Below are positions 47,445-55,993 of a stretch of 64,000 nt of DNA, piece after piece. The notes under the pieces are model-generated. The model ran no database searches, was not told the DNA's origin, and saw only the letters and a program-made list of their open reading frames with translations. The DNA comes from JANSWP01 sp041941305 (lineage in GTDB: Bacteria > Bacteroidota > Bacteroidia > Chitinophagales > Saprospiraceae), in contig JBGTQJ010000046.1 of the NCBI GenBank assembly GCA_041941305.1, positions 6,441 to 70,440 of the forward strand. The letters run 5' to 3'. Each line of letters begins with the position of its first letter. Position 1 is the stretch's first letter. Made by a program: the position numbers and the translations under genes.

Positions 47445-50400
47445 ATGAAAGATGTACTGAAAACTCAAACAGCATTTTCTCCAAAGCCTGCTTTACTAAC
47501 CACAAAAGCTATTAGCCAAAGAGTCCTTGGTCTGGTGATTTGGTTTTTTTTATGCTGCATAAATCCAAATGTAGAAACTATAGGGCAAAATTGCTATCCG
47601 GAAATCACCCCTCCGGGAGGACCCTGGAGTGAAGTTAGGTCAACTGGTATGGATGGCAATGGAAATATGTATTATGTAGTGTATTCGAGTATAAACGATG
47701 AGAAACTATTCCGCTTTGACGGCAGCACCTGGACGGAGATTACGCCTGTAGGTACGACATGGGTTCGTATTAGCGAAGGGGGCAGGGATAGCAGCGGGGA
47801 TATATATTTTCGGATGTATCCCAGTCAAGGTAATTCAAAAATATATCGCTATGATGGAAGTACCTGGACGGATGTAACACCTACTGGAGCTTCTTTGGGT
47901 TTAATTTATTTTGATGGTACAGACGATAATGGAAACATTTACTATAGAACTAATATCCTTTCAAACGATCGAAAACTATATCGCACAGATGGTGGTACGG
48001 TTATAGAAATTACGCCAACAGGAGGACCTTGGCGGTCTCTTAGCGAAAGAGGTTTGGATGATAGTGGTAACAAGTATTATGGAGCTCAAAACAGCTCAAC
48101 ATACAATGTGAGCCTTTTTCTCTATGACGGTAACATCATGGATGACATTACACCAACAGGAGGTCCATGGAAGGCTATTGGCAATATGGTTGAGGACAGC
48201 AACGGAGAAATATATTTTAGGACTTATTCCGTCTCATATGATGAAAAACTATATCGCTATGACGGCAGCACCTGGACAGATATTACCCCCCCGACAGGAG
48301 GGACATGGTCTGATATATACAAAGGGATCACGGACGGCAATGGGAATATGTTTTTCTCGATGAGGGCAAGTGGAAATGTAAATAAACTATATCATTATGA
48401 CGGCAGCATCTGGACAGATATTACGCCCACGGGAGGTCCCTGGAGTAAAATTGTAACTAAACACTTCTTGAAAGATGTCAACGGAAATAGGTTTTTTGTG
48501 ATGAAAACCAATTCAGGCAATGAAAAATTATATCGCTCTGACGGCAGCACGGTGATGGATATTACGCCCTCAGGAGGTCCTTGGAGTGATATAAGAGGTC
48601 GAGGCATAGATGGCAGCGGGAATATTTATTTTTCGATTTATTCCAGTACAAATGGTTTTAAACTATATCGTTATGACGGTAGTACCTTGACAAATATTAC
48701 ACCGACAGGAGGACCTTGGACTTATACTTGGCCAGCGGGCATGGACGACAGCGAGAATATTTATTTTGTGGTGGGTAATAAGTTATATCGCTACGACGGT
48801 AGTCTCTGGACGGATATTACGCCGACAGGAGGACCTTGGGTTAATTATGAATCATTAGGAACAGATGGATATGGGAACGTTTATTTTTGGGCTTTTCCAA
48901 ATAATACACAGCAAACACTTTTTCGCTATGACGGTAGCATCATGATGGATATTACGCCAATTGGAAATATTGTGTATGATATGGATACCTGGAACTCAGA
49001 ATTGGATGCCAACGGGCATATGTATATTCAGATGTATTCCAATGCAAGCGACCAGAAGCTTTTTCGCTCTGATAATTGTAATGGTCTTTTGTCCTATGAT
49101 AATGACTTATTTAGTGAATCTCTAGCCAATGATGGCAGCATATCGAATCAGATAAACATCACTTTAAATTATGAAAATTTTTCAGGTACCAACGGCGAAG
49201 ATTTTGTTGCAACGAGTAAGGTATTGGTTTCCAACTTACCAGCGGGATTGTCGGTAAATCTTATTCGCCAAAGCGATACAGAAGTACTTGCCAGTATCAC
49301 CGGGAATGCCAACAATCACGATGACATCAATGATGTGTTTTCACTCACTTTTGATTTCCAATCAAGCGCCTTTGCAGGCATTGCCCCAAGTGTTGATAAT
49401 CCTTTAAAAAATGATCTGAAAATTGATTTTATCTGTAATCCCCCAATTGCAAATTGTAAAAACCACACTGCTTACCTGGATAACTCAGGAATGGTTAGCA
49501 TTTCGACCTCCGATGTGGATGATGGCAGTACTGCGTCTTGTGGTTTGAAAAATATTACGCTAGATGAAACAGATTTCGATTGCGCTCACATTGGAATTCC
49601 ACAAAACGTCACCTTGACCATTACTGATGACAATGATGTTATTGACCAATGTATTGCAATAGTTACTTTCCAAGATAACATTAAACCTACCATTTCCTGC
49701 CAAAACAAAACCCTTGCCCTTGACAGCAATGGCGCCGCTTCGATCTCCGAATCAGACGTATTAAGCTCCAAGGATGATAATTGCGGAGTACCTGAGATTT
49801 CCCTTTCACAAAGTAATTTTGATTGCAACGATATCGGCGAAATGGTGGTTACAGTGACTGCTGATGACGGCAATGGCAATACCGAAACTTGTGATGCTAC
49901 ACTGACAATTGAAGATGATACCAAACCCGTTTTGCATAACTGTCCTGCGAACATCAGCAAAGCAATGGAATCCGGGCAATGTGGTGCAATCGTTACCTGG
50001 ACATCCCCCAGCGCAGCGGACAATTGTGATGCCAATCCAAGTGTGACACAAACATCAGGTCAAACGAGTGGTTCTTTTTTCAATGAAGGCACGCAAACGA
50101 TTGAGTACAAAGCGACTGATTTGGAAGGTAATGAATCACTGGTATGTTCCTTCACAGTTACCGTTCAGGCAGATGCCGAAAAGCCTGTTTTGAGTAATTG
50201 TCCTTCAAACATCACGAAAGCAATGGATACTGGACAGTGTGGTGCGACTGTAACCTGGACAGCTCCATCTGCAACGGATAATTGCGATGCCACCCCAATA
50301 GTGGCGCAAACTTCAGGTTTATCCAGCGGTTCTTTTTTCAATGAAGGCACGCAAACGATTGAGTATAAAGCAACTGATTTAGAAGGCAATGAATCACTTG

Positions 50401-51875
50401 TTTGTTCCTTTAGCATCACGGTTGAGGCGGATGCGGAAAACCCCATTTTGCAAAACTGTCCCTCCAACATTACTCAGGCTATGGATGCCGGGCAATGTGG
50501 CGCGACGATTAGCTGGACAGCTCCAGGGGCAACGGACAACTGCGATGCGAACCCTACTGTGACACAAACATCAGGTCAAACGAGTGGCTCCTTCTTCAAT
50601 GAGGGCAGTCAAACGATCGAATACAAAGCCACAGATTCAGAGGGCAATGAATCTCTTGTTTGTTCCTTTAGCATTACTGTTGAGGTGGATGCTGAAAAAC
50701 CAAACTTCAACGGCACTTGTGCGAATTATCTCACTGCATTTAATACCGATTTGGATGAATGTTTTGCTACCATGAGTTTTACAGTTCCAAACCCAAGTGA
50801 CAATTGTGGTGTAACGGAACTCAAAGCCAAAATCTGGGACTCCAATGGTGCTGTGGTTCAAAATTGGACGACAAACCCGGATGGGCAATATGCACCAGAT
50901 ACCTACCAAATAAAATGGCGGGCAAAAGATGCAGCTGGCAATAAAAAGACTTGCGCAAAAACCTTCACCGTCCAGGATGTACAAAATCCCAATGCACAGT
51001 GTGTTGCCAATCATGTTGTTCAATTGTCAGGAGGTACAGGTTCCATAACAACTGCGGATATTGACGCAGGCAGTTCTGATAATTGCACAGTAAATATGAG
51101 TTTATCTCAAACCAGTTTCGATTGTGATGATAGAGGTATGACCAGTGTAACACTCACTGTAACGGATGATGCTGGAAATATTGATCAATGTACTACTGCC
51201 ATTGAAGTAAAAGGTACTACGCTGACTATCAATGATATCAGTCAAAATGAAGGCAATGGAACAGGCTTCACTTTTTTCTTTTTCAAAATTGAAAGAGCAG
51301 AAAGTGGTTGTACTGATCAGGTAGATTATGAAACCACAGATGGGGCTGCTACCCTTAGTGATAATGATTATGTACAAGGAAGTGGCACTGCCTATTTTAC
51401 TCCAGGCGGAAGCAATATTCGCTATGTAATTTGTAGAAGTACCAAAGATTCAAAACACGAAAACGATGAAGATTTTTGGGTTGAAATGAAGCATCCAACA
51501 GTAGGGGTTTCATTTGGTAAAGACAAAGGAGAAGGGATGATAAAGAATGACGATGCAGCTCCACTGATAGGCAATGGCAATGAAAATTCCAATACCGTTT
51601 TTTCAGCAACCCAAACACTGGAAGGGTTCGCCAAGCTTTTTCCGAATCCTGCAAATAAAGATTTGAATATTTCCATTCCCAATGATTGGTTGGAAGCAAA
51701 AAGTATTGAGGTAACCCTATTGAATGTTTTTGGCAAACGCATAGCGACTTTTGAAATGTCAGAAGATCATACAGTAGTGGATGTTTCGGCTTTGATGGTG
51801 GGGAGCTATCAAGTCATTTTCACCATGAAAGATGGGAGGAATTTCGTGGAAAAATTTGTGAAAGTGGGGAAATAG
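47445..51875 (+). CDS. Giant secreted T9SS protein with propeller-like, HYR and Calx-beta domains
   Basis: A 1476-residue protein. The signal-like hydrophobic segment is at about residues 25-45 (VLGLVIWFFLCCINP) after a long n-region. Residues about 55-540 hold eleven units of about 45 residues, each with a RYDGSTWTDITPTGGPW-type motif, probably a beta-propeller or strand repeat. Residues about 820-1085 hold three near-identical HYR domains of 86 residues (CPSNITKAMDTGQCGATVTW, YKATDLEGNESLVCSF). Residues about 1250-1390 are Calx-beta-like (VDYETTDGAATLSDNDYVQG). The last 85 residues are a T9SS sorting domain (AKLFPNPANKDLNI, then MVGSYQVIFTMKDG). It is likely a surface adhesin. It is a single gene after the CHAT terminator. 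Confidence 0.9.
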   Translation: MKDVLKTQTAFSPKPALLTTKAISQRVLGLVIWFFLCCINPNVETIGQNCYPEITPPGGPWSEVRSTGMDGNGNMYYVVYSSINDEKLFRFDGSTWTEITPVGTTWVRISEGGRDSSGDIYFRMYPSQGNSKIYRYDGSTWTDVTPTGASLGLIYFDGTDDNGNIYYRTNILSNDRKLYRTDGGTVIEITPTGGPWRSLSERGLDDSGNKYYGAQNSSTYNVSLFLYDGNIMDDITPTGGPWKAIGNMVEDSNGEIYFRTYSVSYDEKLYRYDGSTWTDITPPTGGTWSDIYKGITDGNGNMFFSMRASGNVNKLYHYDGSIWTDITPTGGPWSKIVTKHFLKDVNGNRFFVMKTNSGNEKLYRSDGSTVMDITPSGGPWSDIRGRGIDGSGNIYFSIYSSTNGFKLYRYDGSTLTNITPTGGPWTYTWPAGMDDSENIYFVVGNKLYRYDGSLWTDITPTGGPWVNYESLGTDGYGNVYFWAFPNNTQQTLFRYDGSIMMDITPIGNIVYDMDTWNSELDANGHMYIQMYSNASDQKLFRSDNCNGLLSYDNDLFSESLANDGSISNQINITLNYENFSGTNGEDFVATSKVLVSNLPAGLSVNLIRQSDTEVLASITGNANNHDDINDVFSLTFDFQSSAFAGIAPSVDNPLKNDLKIDFICNPPIANCKNHTAYLDNSGMVSISTSDVDDGSTASCGLKNITLDETDFDCAHIGIPQNVTLTITDDNDVIDQCIAIVTFQDNIKPTISCQNKTLALDSNGAASISESDVLSSKDDNCGVPEISLSQSNFDCNDIGEMVVTVTADDGNGNTETCDATLTIEDDTKPVLHNCPANISKAMESGQCGAIVTWTSPSAADNCDANPSVTQTSGQTSGSFFNEGTQTIEYKATDLEGNESLVCSFTVTVQADAEKPVLSNCPSNITKAMDTGQCGATVTWTAPSATDNCDATPIVAQTSGLSSGSFFNEGTQTIEYKATDLEGNESLVCSFSITVEADAENPILQNCPSNITQAMDAGQCGATISWTAPGATDNCDANPTVTQTSGQTSGSFFNEGSQTIEYKATDSEGNESLVCSFSITVEVDAEKPNFNGTCANYLTAFNTDLDECFATMSFTVPNPSDNCGVTELKAKIWDSNGAVVQNWTTNPDGQYAPDTYQIKWRAKDAAGNKKTCAKTFTVQDVQNPNAQCVANHVVQLSGGTGSITTADIDAGSSDNCTVNMSLSQTSFDCDDRGMTSVTLTVTDDAGNIDQCTTAIEVKGTTLTINDISQNEGNGTGFTFFFFKIERAESGCTDQVDYETTDGAATLSDNDYVQGSGTAYFTPGGSNIRYVICRSTKDSKHENDEDFWVEMKHPTVGVSFGKDKGEGMIKNDDAAPLIGNGNENSNTVFSATQTLEGFAKLFPNPANKDLNISIPNDWLEAKSIEVTLLNVFGKRIATFEMSEDHTVVDVSALMVGSYQVIFTMKDGRNFVEKFVKVGK
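49926..50699 (+). repeat. three tandem 258-bp HYR-domain units
   Basis: Three consecutive 258-bp units begin at 49926, 50184 and 50442. Each encodes an 86-residue HYR domain starting with a Pro-x-Leu and including CGA-x-x-x-WT and FFNEGTQTIEYKATD. They are highly similar in DNA as well as in protein (shared words AATGAAGGCACGCAAACGAT), which suggests recent duplication or gene conversion, and they can expand or contract by recombination. Confidence 0.85.
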
Positions 51876-51886
51876 AAGGGTTTTGT

Positions 51887-51915
51887 GTTGCTCCTGTAAA
51901 GTCAAGAGGAGCAAC
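51887..51915 (+). terminator. probable terminator after the HYR gene
   Basis: Arms GTTGCTCC (51887-51894) and GGAGCAAC (51908-51915) enclose a 13-nt loop, starting 11 nt after the stop codon. A T-rich AAATTTTTG follows about 8 nt later, so termination is plausible though not classical. Confidence 0.55.
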
Positions 51916-51983
51916 AAGTCAAATTTTTGCCTACTCCCAATTAATAGCCAACCCTACTTGAATATTGTGAAATATCATGATTG

Positions 51984-52154
51984 ATGAAAAAAGAAAATTC
52001 ATTTTTTAAAGGGGTTCAACAAAACCCTAAACCGATTTTAGTTAATTTTGAATATCGAAATATCAACGATTTCGTTGATATAGACAAGTTCACTGCAGGC
52101 AAAAAATACAAAAGATGTTTTCAAAACATTATCCAAATATCACTTGGTGGATAA
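51984..52154 (+). CDS. possible small protein of 56 residues
   Basis: A 56-codon frame with ATG at 51984 (MKKENSFFKGVQQNPKPILV) ends at 52154 and overlaps the next gene by 40 nt in another frame. Composition is protein-like at the start (VNFEYRNINDFVDIDKF). No family is recognised. The overlap is large for a coupled pair, so it may be a gene fragment. Confidence 0.22.
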   Translation: MKKENSFFKGVQQNPKPILVNFEYRNINDFVDIDKFTAGKKYKRCFQNIIQISLGG

Positions 52155-52354
52155 ATAATCAAGGATGGGTTGAAATAGGAGATGATAATTACAGTTCGTC
52201 ATGGATAAGAATAATGGACGAAGGAGGAACATGCTGGGAAGATAAGGATTCAAAATCACTTGATGAATCATTAAAGAAAGCAGATATCTGGACCTCAAAG
52301 GAAATAGAAGATAGATTTGGAGAAACTCCTCCTAAGCAGTATAAAAATAAATAA
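52115..52354 (+). CDS. Small hypothetical protein
   Basis: A 79-residue protein without signal or membrane helix. Residues about 8-45 form a compact strand-rich unit (ITWWINNQGWVEIGDDNYSS, SWIRIMDEGGTCWEDKD) followed by an acidic helical tail ending PKQYKNK. This arrangement recurs as a free-standing conserved hypothetical protein in many bacteria, with no known function. The start of the next gene is 2 nt after its stop. The gene is AT-rich compared with the core genes. It may be part of a two-gene accessory cassette. Confidence 0.6.
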   Translation: MFSKHYPNITWWINNQGWVEIGDDNYSSSWIRIMDEGGTCWEDKDSKSLDESLKKADIWTSKEIEDRFGETPPKQYKNK

Positions 52355-52356
52355 AG

Positions 52357-52938
52357 ATGGCATTGCAATTTATTAATAGACAAGGAAAATGTTACTATAT
52401 AAAGTCAAAACCAACGAAAAAAGGAAATACCACATATTTTATGACGAAAAAAGAAGATGAGGATTGTTTGGAGATTCTACCCGAAGGCTATGAAGTATTT
52501 GAAAAACCCGATACATGTATAATTTTTATCAGACAAAAGAAGAAAAGTAAATTTGGAGAAAGAGAGCTTCAATTTATTGAAAAAGAATTAAAAAAGAATG
52601 AAACGATTGATGATTTTAGGCTTGAGATAACAGGAAATACAATAAAGATTTTTGTAGCAGGAAAAGAGGATAATGATAGATTATTTGAGTTATGGGATAG
52701 ACCATTTTATTCAGGAGAAAAGATTAAAGAACTCAGGAAAAGGTTTATGAGATTTGAAGAAAGAATGAGAATATTAAAACGCTCAATCGGGGAAGCTAAT
52801 GAATATGAATTTCAAAGATATTGTTTTCGAGGCTCAATAGACGATTGGATTTCGATAGATGGAGGAGAAAACATACAAGAATTAGCGAAAGAAAATATTT
52901 ATCATTTGGGAAAGGACTCCTATTATGATTTGATTTAA
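52357..52938 (+). CDS. Hypothetical protein of an accessory pair
   Basis: A 193-residue soluble protein, starting MALQFINRQGKCYYIKSKPT and continuing KKGNTTYFMTKKEDEDCLEI; this opening looks like a conserved small-domain protein of unknown function. Residues about 70-110 are strand-rich and charged (FRLEITGNTIKIFVAGKEDN), and residues about 120-165 are helical and basic (ELRKRFMRFEERMRILKRS). No catalytic motif is seen. It is 2 nt after the 79-residue gene, so the two are coupled. The stop at 52938 is about 45 nt before the 3' end of the group II intron on the other strand. Confidence 0.7.
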   Translation: MALQFINRQGKCYYIKSKPTKKGNTTYFMTKKEDEDCLEILPEGYEVFEKPDTCIIFIRQKKKSKFGERELQFIEKELKKNETIDDFRLEITGNTIKIFVAGKEDNDRLFELWDRPFYSGEKIKELRKRFMRFEERMRILKRSIGEANEYEFQRYCFRGSIDDWISIDGGENIQELAKENIYHLGKDSYYDLI

Positions 52939-52982
52939 AAAGAAGCCTGTAGTGAATCGAGTGACAAGGAATAGTGATTGAC

Positions 52983-53859
52983 ATTTAAACCTACCAATTT
53001 GGCAAAGGTGTGTTCCGCTATTCCAGAGCCCTCCCCAAAGGGGCAAGCTACACCACCGTACGTTCCCCAAAGGGGCAGGCTGGTTCGCGAATACTCCGAT
53101 AGTTATCGGAGTTCGTCAATTAGTTTGACCGCTCTTTTCACCAGCCAAACCTTGCCTTTTCCGCTTCATCGAATGACAAGTCTAAGGGAATCGGTCACCC
53201 AATAACTCGCCATGATAAAAGTTTACTCCAGCTGATTGACCCCAAAGGGGCAAGCTGTTCAGCCCTTCACGAGTCGGCATTTCAGCCGGTCGCTACTATA
53301 GCGTCTGCTGACTTCTCCACCTTCAAAATGGAGGAATTCCATCCCATCCGCTAGCGGTTCTCTCCGTTAAAAAGGTCTCCCAGACCTTTTTGCTGCGCAT
53401 CACTTCGTTCATCTCGGTAAGGTGCATCCTCTTTCTGCTGACCCTGTCCGCATCTACATGAATAGGTTGAATGTAAGCTCAGCCTTTGGTGTGTTCCCGA
53501 ACTGCTTCGGGACAAGTCGTGCCACCTTGACCACCCATTTATGCCTCTTATGCACTCTTCCAGAAAAGGTACCCCATACCTTTTCTGAAATTCAACTATT
53601 CGTACATGCCAACTTTTGCAGTCCCGCTTATTTATCCCTTTGGGACTTCAGACCGCTAGTCACCCAACGTGCCCTTGCGGCTTGCTACACGCCGTGCTTA
53701 TTAAGCGTGAGGAGAACTTTCATCTCTCTAGAGTAACCTTCTGGCTGGGAAGTGTTATCTTCGCCAGAAGTGATGCCCATTCGAGGCACACACAAGAGCT
53801 ATACGTTCATACCTGGCAGTGAACCCTAAACCACGGATCAATCCCGCCGCCAGGTACAC
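52983..53859 (-). mobile_element. ORF-less (deleted) group II intron
   Basis: The minus strand from 53859 to about 52983 has the landmarks of a bacterial group II intron but no intact reverse transcriptase. It begins GTGTACCTGGCGGCGGG (consensus GUGYG). At 53286-53316 it has GAAGTCAGCAGACGCTATAG, then GAAGGGCTGAACAGC near 53255, the conserved block just before the intron ORF in Bacteroidota introns. Near 53051-53062 is the domain V-like GTACGGTGGTG, and 52985-53015 can form a domain VI hairpin (ACCT, CCAA, TTGG, AGGT). Between the two blocks only about 130 nt remain where the 1.5 kb RT gene should be. Ends are estimated to within a few bases. Such introns need a helper protein to move. Confidence 0.72.
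53033..53256. repeat. three copies of a 17-nt palindromic word inside the intron
   Basis: CCCCAAAGGGGCAAGCT occurs at 53033-53049 and 53240-53256, and with one change (CAGGCT) at 53065-53081. The core CCCC-AAA-GGGG is a tight hairpin. Two copies straddle the domain V landmark, where they disturb its usual stem. On the plus strand all three read in one direction. Confidence 0.65.
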
Positions 53860-53903
53860 CGCATAGCCAGGCCGGTTGGTGGCAATAATAAATAAAAAAC
53901 CAT

Positions 53904-54566
53904 ATGATAAAACTTGAAGACTTCATTGTCCATTTTGAAATTCCAGACGAAGAAGGATTGATTCCGATTTTCGAAATGTTTTTAGAATTAAATCAATTGG
54001 GCACATATTCAGATTTCCAAGAAACTGATGATTTAGGTAAAATTCCAAATGAAACTTGGTTTAAAAAATTGAAAGAAGAAGTTTCAAAGTTTGGCTTAGA
54101 AAGATACAAGGGATTCATTTCAAGTGAAATTGAAAAATTAACAAGACATCAGAAGGCGCATAACATTTGGGAAAAGAAGAGAGAATATGACTTGAATAAT
54201 GGAAATCCAATTAATATAAATAAGTACGTTAAAGGATATGAATATGGAATGGACTATACGATGCCTCCTGCTCATTATTATTTTTATTCATCTCAAAAAA
54301 GCAGATATTTTAAAGGGATGATATTAAGTTCAGTATTTGTGTGGGATGAAGAAATCGAAGATAAATTAGTAGCATTTGCAATGATATGTCCATTTTTAAT
54401 TGCTGGACAATCACAGGCTCCAACTGGGTTATATATAAAGGATATATGCGAAGTAATAACGCGGAAATCAAAAAATGCTAAAAGCAATTTAGTTAAAATC
54501 AAATCTAGACAAACCTACAAAAGAGCAATAAAGCTGATAGAAAAATACATGAACAAAATAGATTAG
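53904..54566 (+). CDS. Hypothetical protein linked to a nucleotidyltransferase
   Basis: A 220-residue soluble protein, probably mostly helical. It begins MIKLEDFIVHFEIPDEEGLI, has charged middle helices (LTRHQKAHNIWEKKREYDL), a Tyr-rich block (AHYYFYSSQKSRYFKGMIL), and a hydrophobic segment VAFAMICPFLIAGQSQAPTG. The C-terminus is basic and helical. No known motif is recognised. Its stop is 3 nt before the nucleotidyltransferase start, so the two are cotranslated. In many accessory regions a small nucleotidyltransferase is paired with a second protein as a toxin-antitoxin or regulator module, so such a role is possible but not shown. Confidence 0.7.
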   Translation: MIKLEDFIVHFEIPDEEGLIPIFEMFLELNQLGTYSDFQETDDLGKIPNETWFKKLKEEVSKFGLERYKGFISSEIEKLTRHQKAHNIWEKKREYDLNNGNPININKYVKGYEYGMDYTMPPAHYYFYSSQKSRYFKGMILSSVFVWDEEIEDKLVAFAMICPFLIAGQSQAPTGLYIKDICEVITRKSKNAKSNLVKIKSRQTYKRAIKLIEKYMNKID

Positions 54567-54569
54567 CAG

Positions 54570-54923
54570 ATGAAATTTAACATGGAACGAATATTATCAG
54601 GAGAGTATGAATTAGATAAATCAATTGAAGAAAAAATACCAGACGTACAAAATTTGTGCAAGAGGTTAAACATAGTAGAATTATATTTTTTCGGGAGTTC
54701 TGTAAATGGAAATTTTGTACCAGGAAAAAGTGATATTGATGTATTGGTCTATACACAACCAGAACATATAAAAAATATCGTCAGACTAAATTTTGAATTA
54801 AAAAAAATATTCAATTGTCCTATTGATATTTTTCATAAGCATTGGAAGAAAACAGACGAATTTAAAAAACACTTAATTTTGAATAAAGTATTAATATATA
54901 AAAATACAGCCACCAATAAATAG
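54570..54923 (+). CDS. Nucleotidyltransferase-fold protein (MNT-like)
   Basis: A 117-residue protein with the minimal nucleotidyltransferase signature: G42-S43 in YFFGSSVNG, then D55-x-D57 in KSDIDVLV, with the third strand ELKKIFNCPIDIFHKHW. This is the Pol-beta superfamily core. Small stand-alone members act with partners as toxin-antitoxin or as nucleotide transfer enzymes; here the partner is the upstream 220-residue gene. A second in-frame Met is at 54582. The stop codon TAG at 54921-54923 lies inside the 5' end of the 178-bp repeat, so the repeat supplies the last codons (NTATNK). Confidence 0.85.
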   Translation: MKFNMERILSGEYELDKSIEEKIPDVQNLCKRLNIVELYFFGSSVNGNFVPGKSDIDVLVYTQPEHIKNIVRLNFELKKIFNCPIDIFHKHWKKTDEFKKHLILNKVLIYKNTATNK

Positions 54924-55088
54924 CGAATTATACGCCGGGGCACGTGGCGCCCTCTTCGATATAACTCGTTGTTGAACGAAAAGGGTGGATTGCGAGAAAT
55001 GCCGGATCCATCTATGGGTTAAAGCAAATAAAATTTGGTGTTGAAAAGGAAAATATAAAGTCAGTCGCGGGACGGGCTTTTTTGTTTT
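54911..55088. repeat. two-copy repeat of about 180 bp, copy A
   Basis: This stretch is similar to 56751-56944 along its full length. Shared blocks include CCAATAAATAGCGA, GTGGCGCCC, TTCGATATAACT, GTTGAACGAA, CATCTATGGGT, AAAATTTGGTGTT and GTCAGTCG. Inside is a dyad (54926-54966, AATTATA against ATATAACT). It starts within the end of the nucleotidyltransferase gene. The following stretch to 55265 has no gene that I can support. Confidence 0.8.
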
Positions 55089-55265
55089 TGGGATTCAGTT
55101 GCTTCTTAAGGAGCTCCATATTGGTTGCGGGGTTCAAAAGGAACAGATTTTGGGGTCAAAAAGATGAGTTTTGGCATGGGGATTTTGGGGCAATTTAGTG
55201 CCTGTCTAGGAGTTGGTGGTTAAGGGGTTTATAGTTTTAAGACGAAGTTCAAAATATAGATTTCA

Positions 55266-55661
55266 TCAGGTGGTTCGGCTCTCGGGAAAGGGAGGATTTG
55301 CCTCATTTTTTTGTGTCCGCAACAGCCCCTTCGTTGTCAAGGCTTCGCCTTTCGATTTTGTGGTTCGATTCATCACTTTTTCAAGTGGCGGCCAGGCTCC
55401 AAATCGAGGTAGATTTCCATCCTCGCGCCCGAAAGGGCGAAACAAGTATCGGAGTCCATAAACGGCATGTTTGAAGTAGGTCTCACCGGGATTTTTGCTC
55501 GTCCGGATTTCGGCTAAATATTCATTGATGACGGCATCGGAGAGTTGGAGTGGAATGGTATTGAAAAACAGGGAAATGTGAGCAATGCTGCGACCATAAT
55601 TTTTTAAGGTCGCTGTAGATAAGCCACTCAGAATGACTTTCTGCTCTAATTTTTGGTACAT
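55266..55661 (-). pseudogene. truncated tyrosine recombinase (integrase) N-terminus
   Basis: 131 codons from an ATG at 55661. Residues 1-80 match the SAM-like core-binding domain of a tyrosine recombinase (MYQKLEQKVILSGLSTATLK, YGRSIAHISLFFNT, QLSDAVINEYLAEIRTSK, TYFKHAVYGLRYLFR). After about residue 85 the sequence becomes unrelated (GAWPPLEKVMNRTTKSKG) and ends. The catalytic R-H-R-Y domain is absent. The fragment is therefore broken; the family is often found in front of IS91-type transposases in Bacteroidota. It marks past mobile-element activity between the two repeat copies. Confidence 0.72.
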
Positions 55662-55815
55662 TTCTGCAAAGCCTGTAACTTCATGGCAGGCTCTGGCGAT
55701 TACAGTGTTTTTTTTTTCATCTTGAAAAATTTTTATTGGTTATTTAATGATTCAAAGATGAGCATTTTTTGTTGTGGCTACCGAAGGTTTTTGTTCAACA
55801 AAATATAGTCGTCAA

Positions 55816-55864
55816 TTGCCAGTAGAAGCTGGCAACTGCGGTTGCATAGCCCGTTGGGTGCAAC
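55816..55864. repeat. two adjacent hairpins upstream of the integrase remnant
   Basis: TTGCCAG/CTGGCAA (55816-55835) and GTTGCA/TGCAAC with CCC/GGG inside (55841-55864) lie side by side between the integrase remnant and the M15-like peptidase. They could be the outer ends of a lost mobile element. The rest of 55662-55993 is AT-rich and holds nothing else that I can support. Confidence 0.4.
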
Positions 55865-55993
55865 TAATGTCGAAAGGAGGGCGAGTTCAAATAGGAACTG
55901 CAACAATATGACAAATATAGATTTATAAAAAACCGATAAAAACTTTTAAGGTTGTAAAATGAATAAAACAATTTGAGAATCTACAAAGGAAAA

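Noticed and set aside
49926..50699. CRISPR-like array
   Set aside because: The 258-bp units are coding HYR domains with no short repeats and no spacers.
53422..53822. Plus-strand frames of 104 and 68 codons
   Set aside because: They lie inside the group II intron on the opposite strand and are explained by its structured, GC-richer sequence.
55213..55461. Plus-strand 82-codon frame
   Set aside because: Antisense to the integrase remnant and with no conserved motif.
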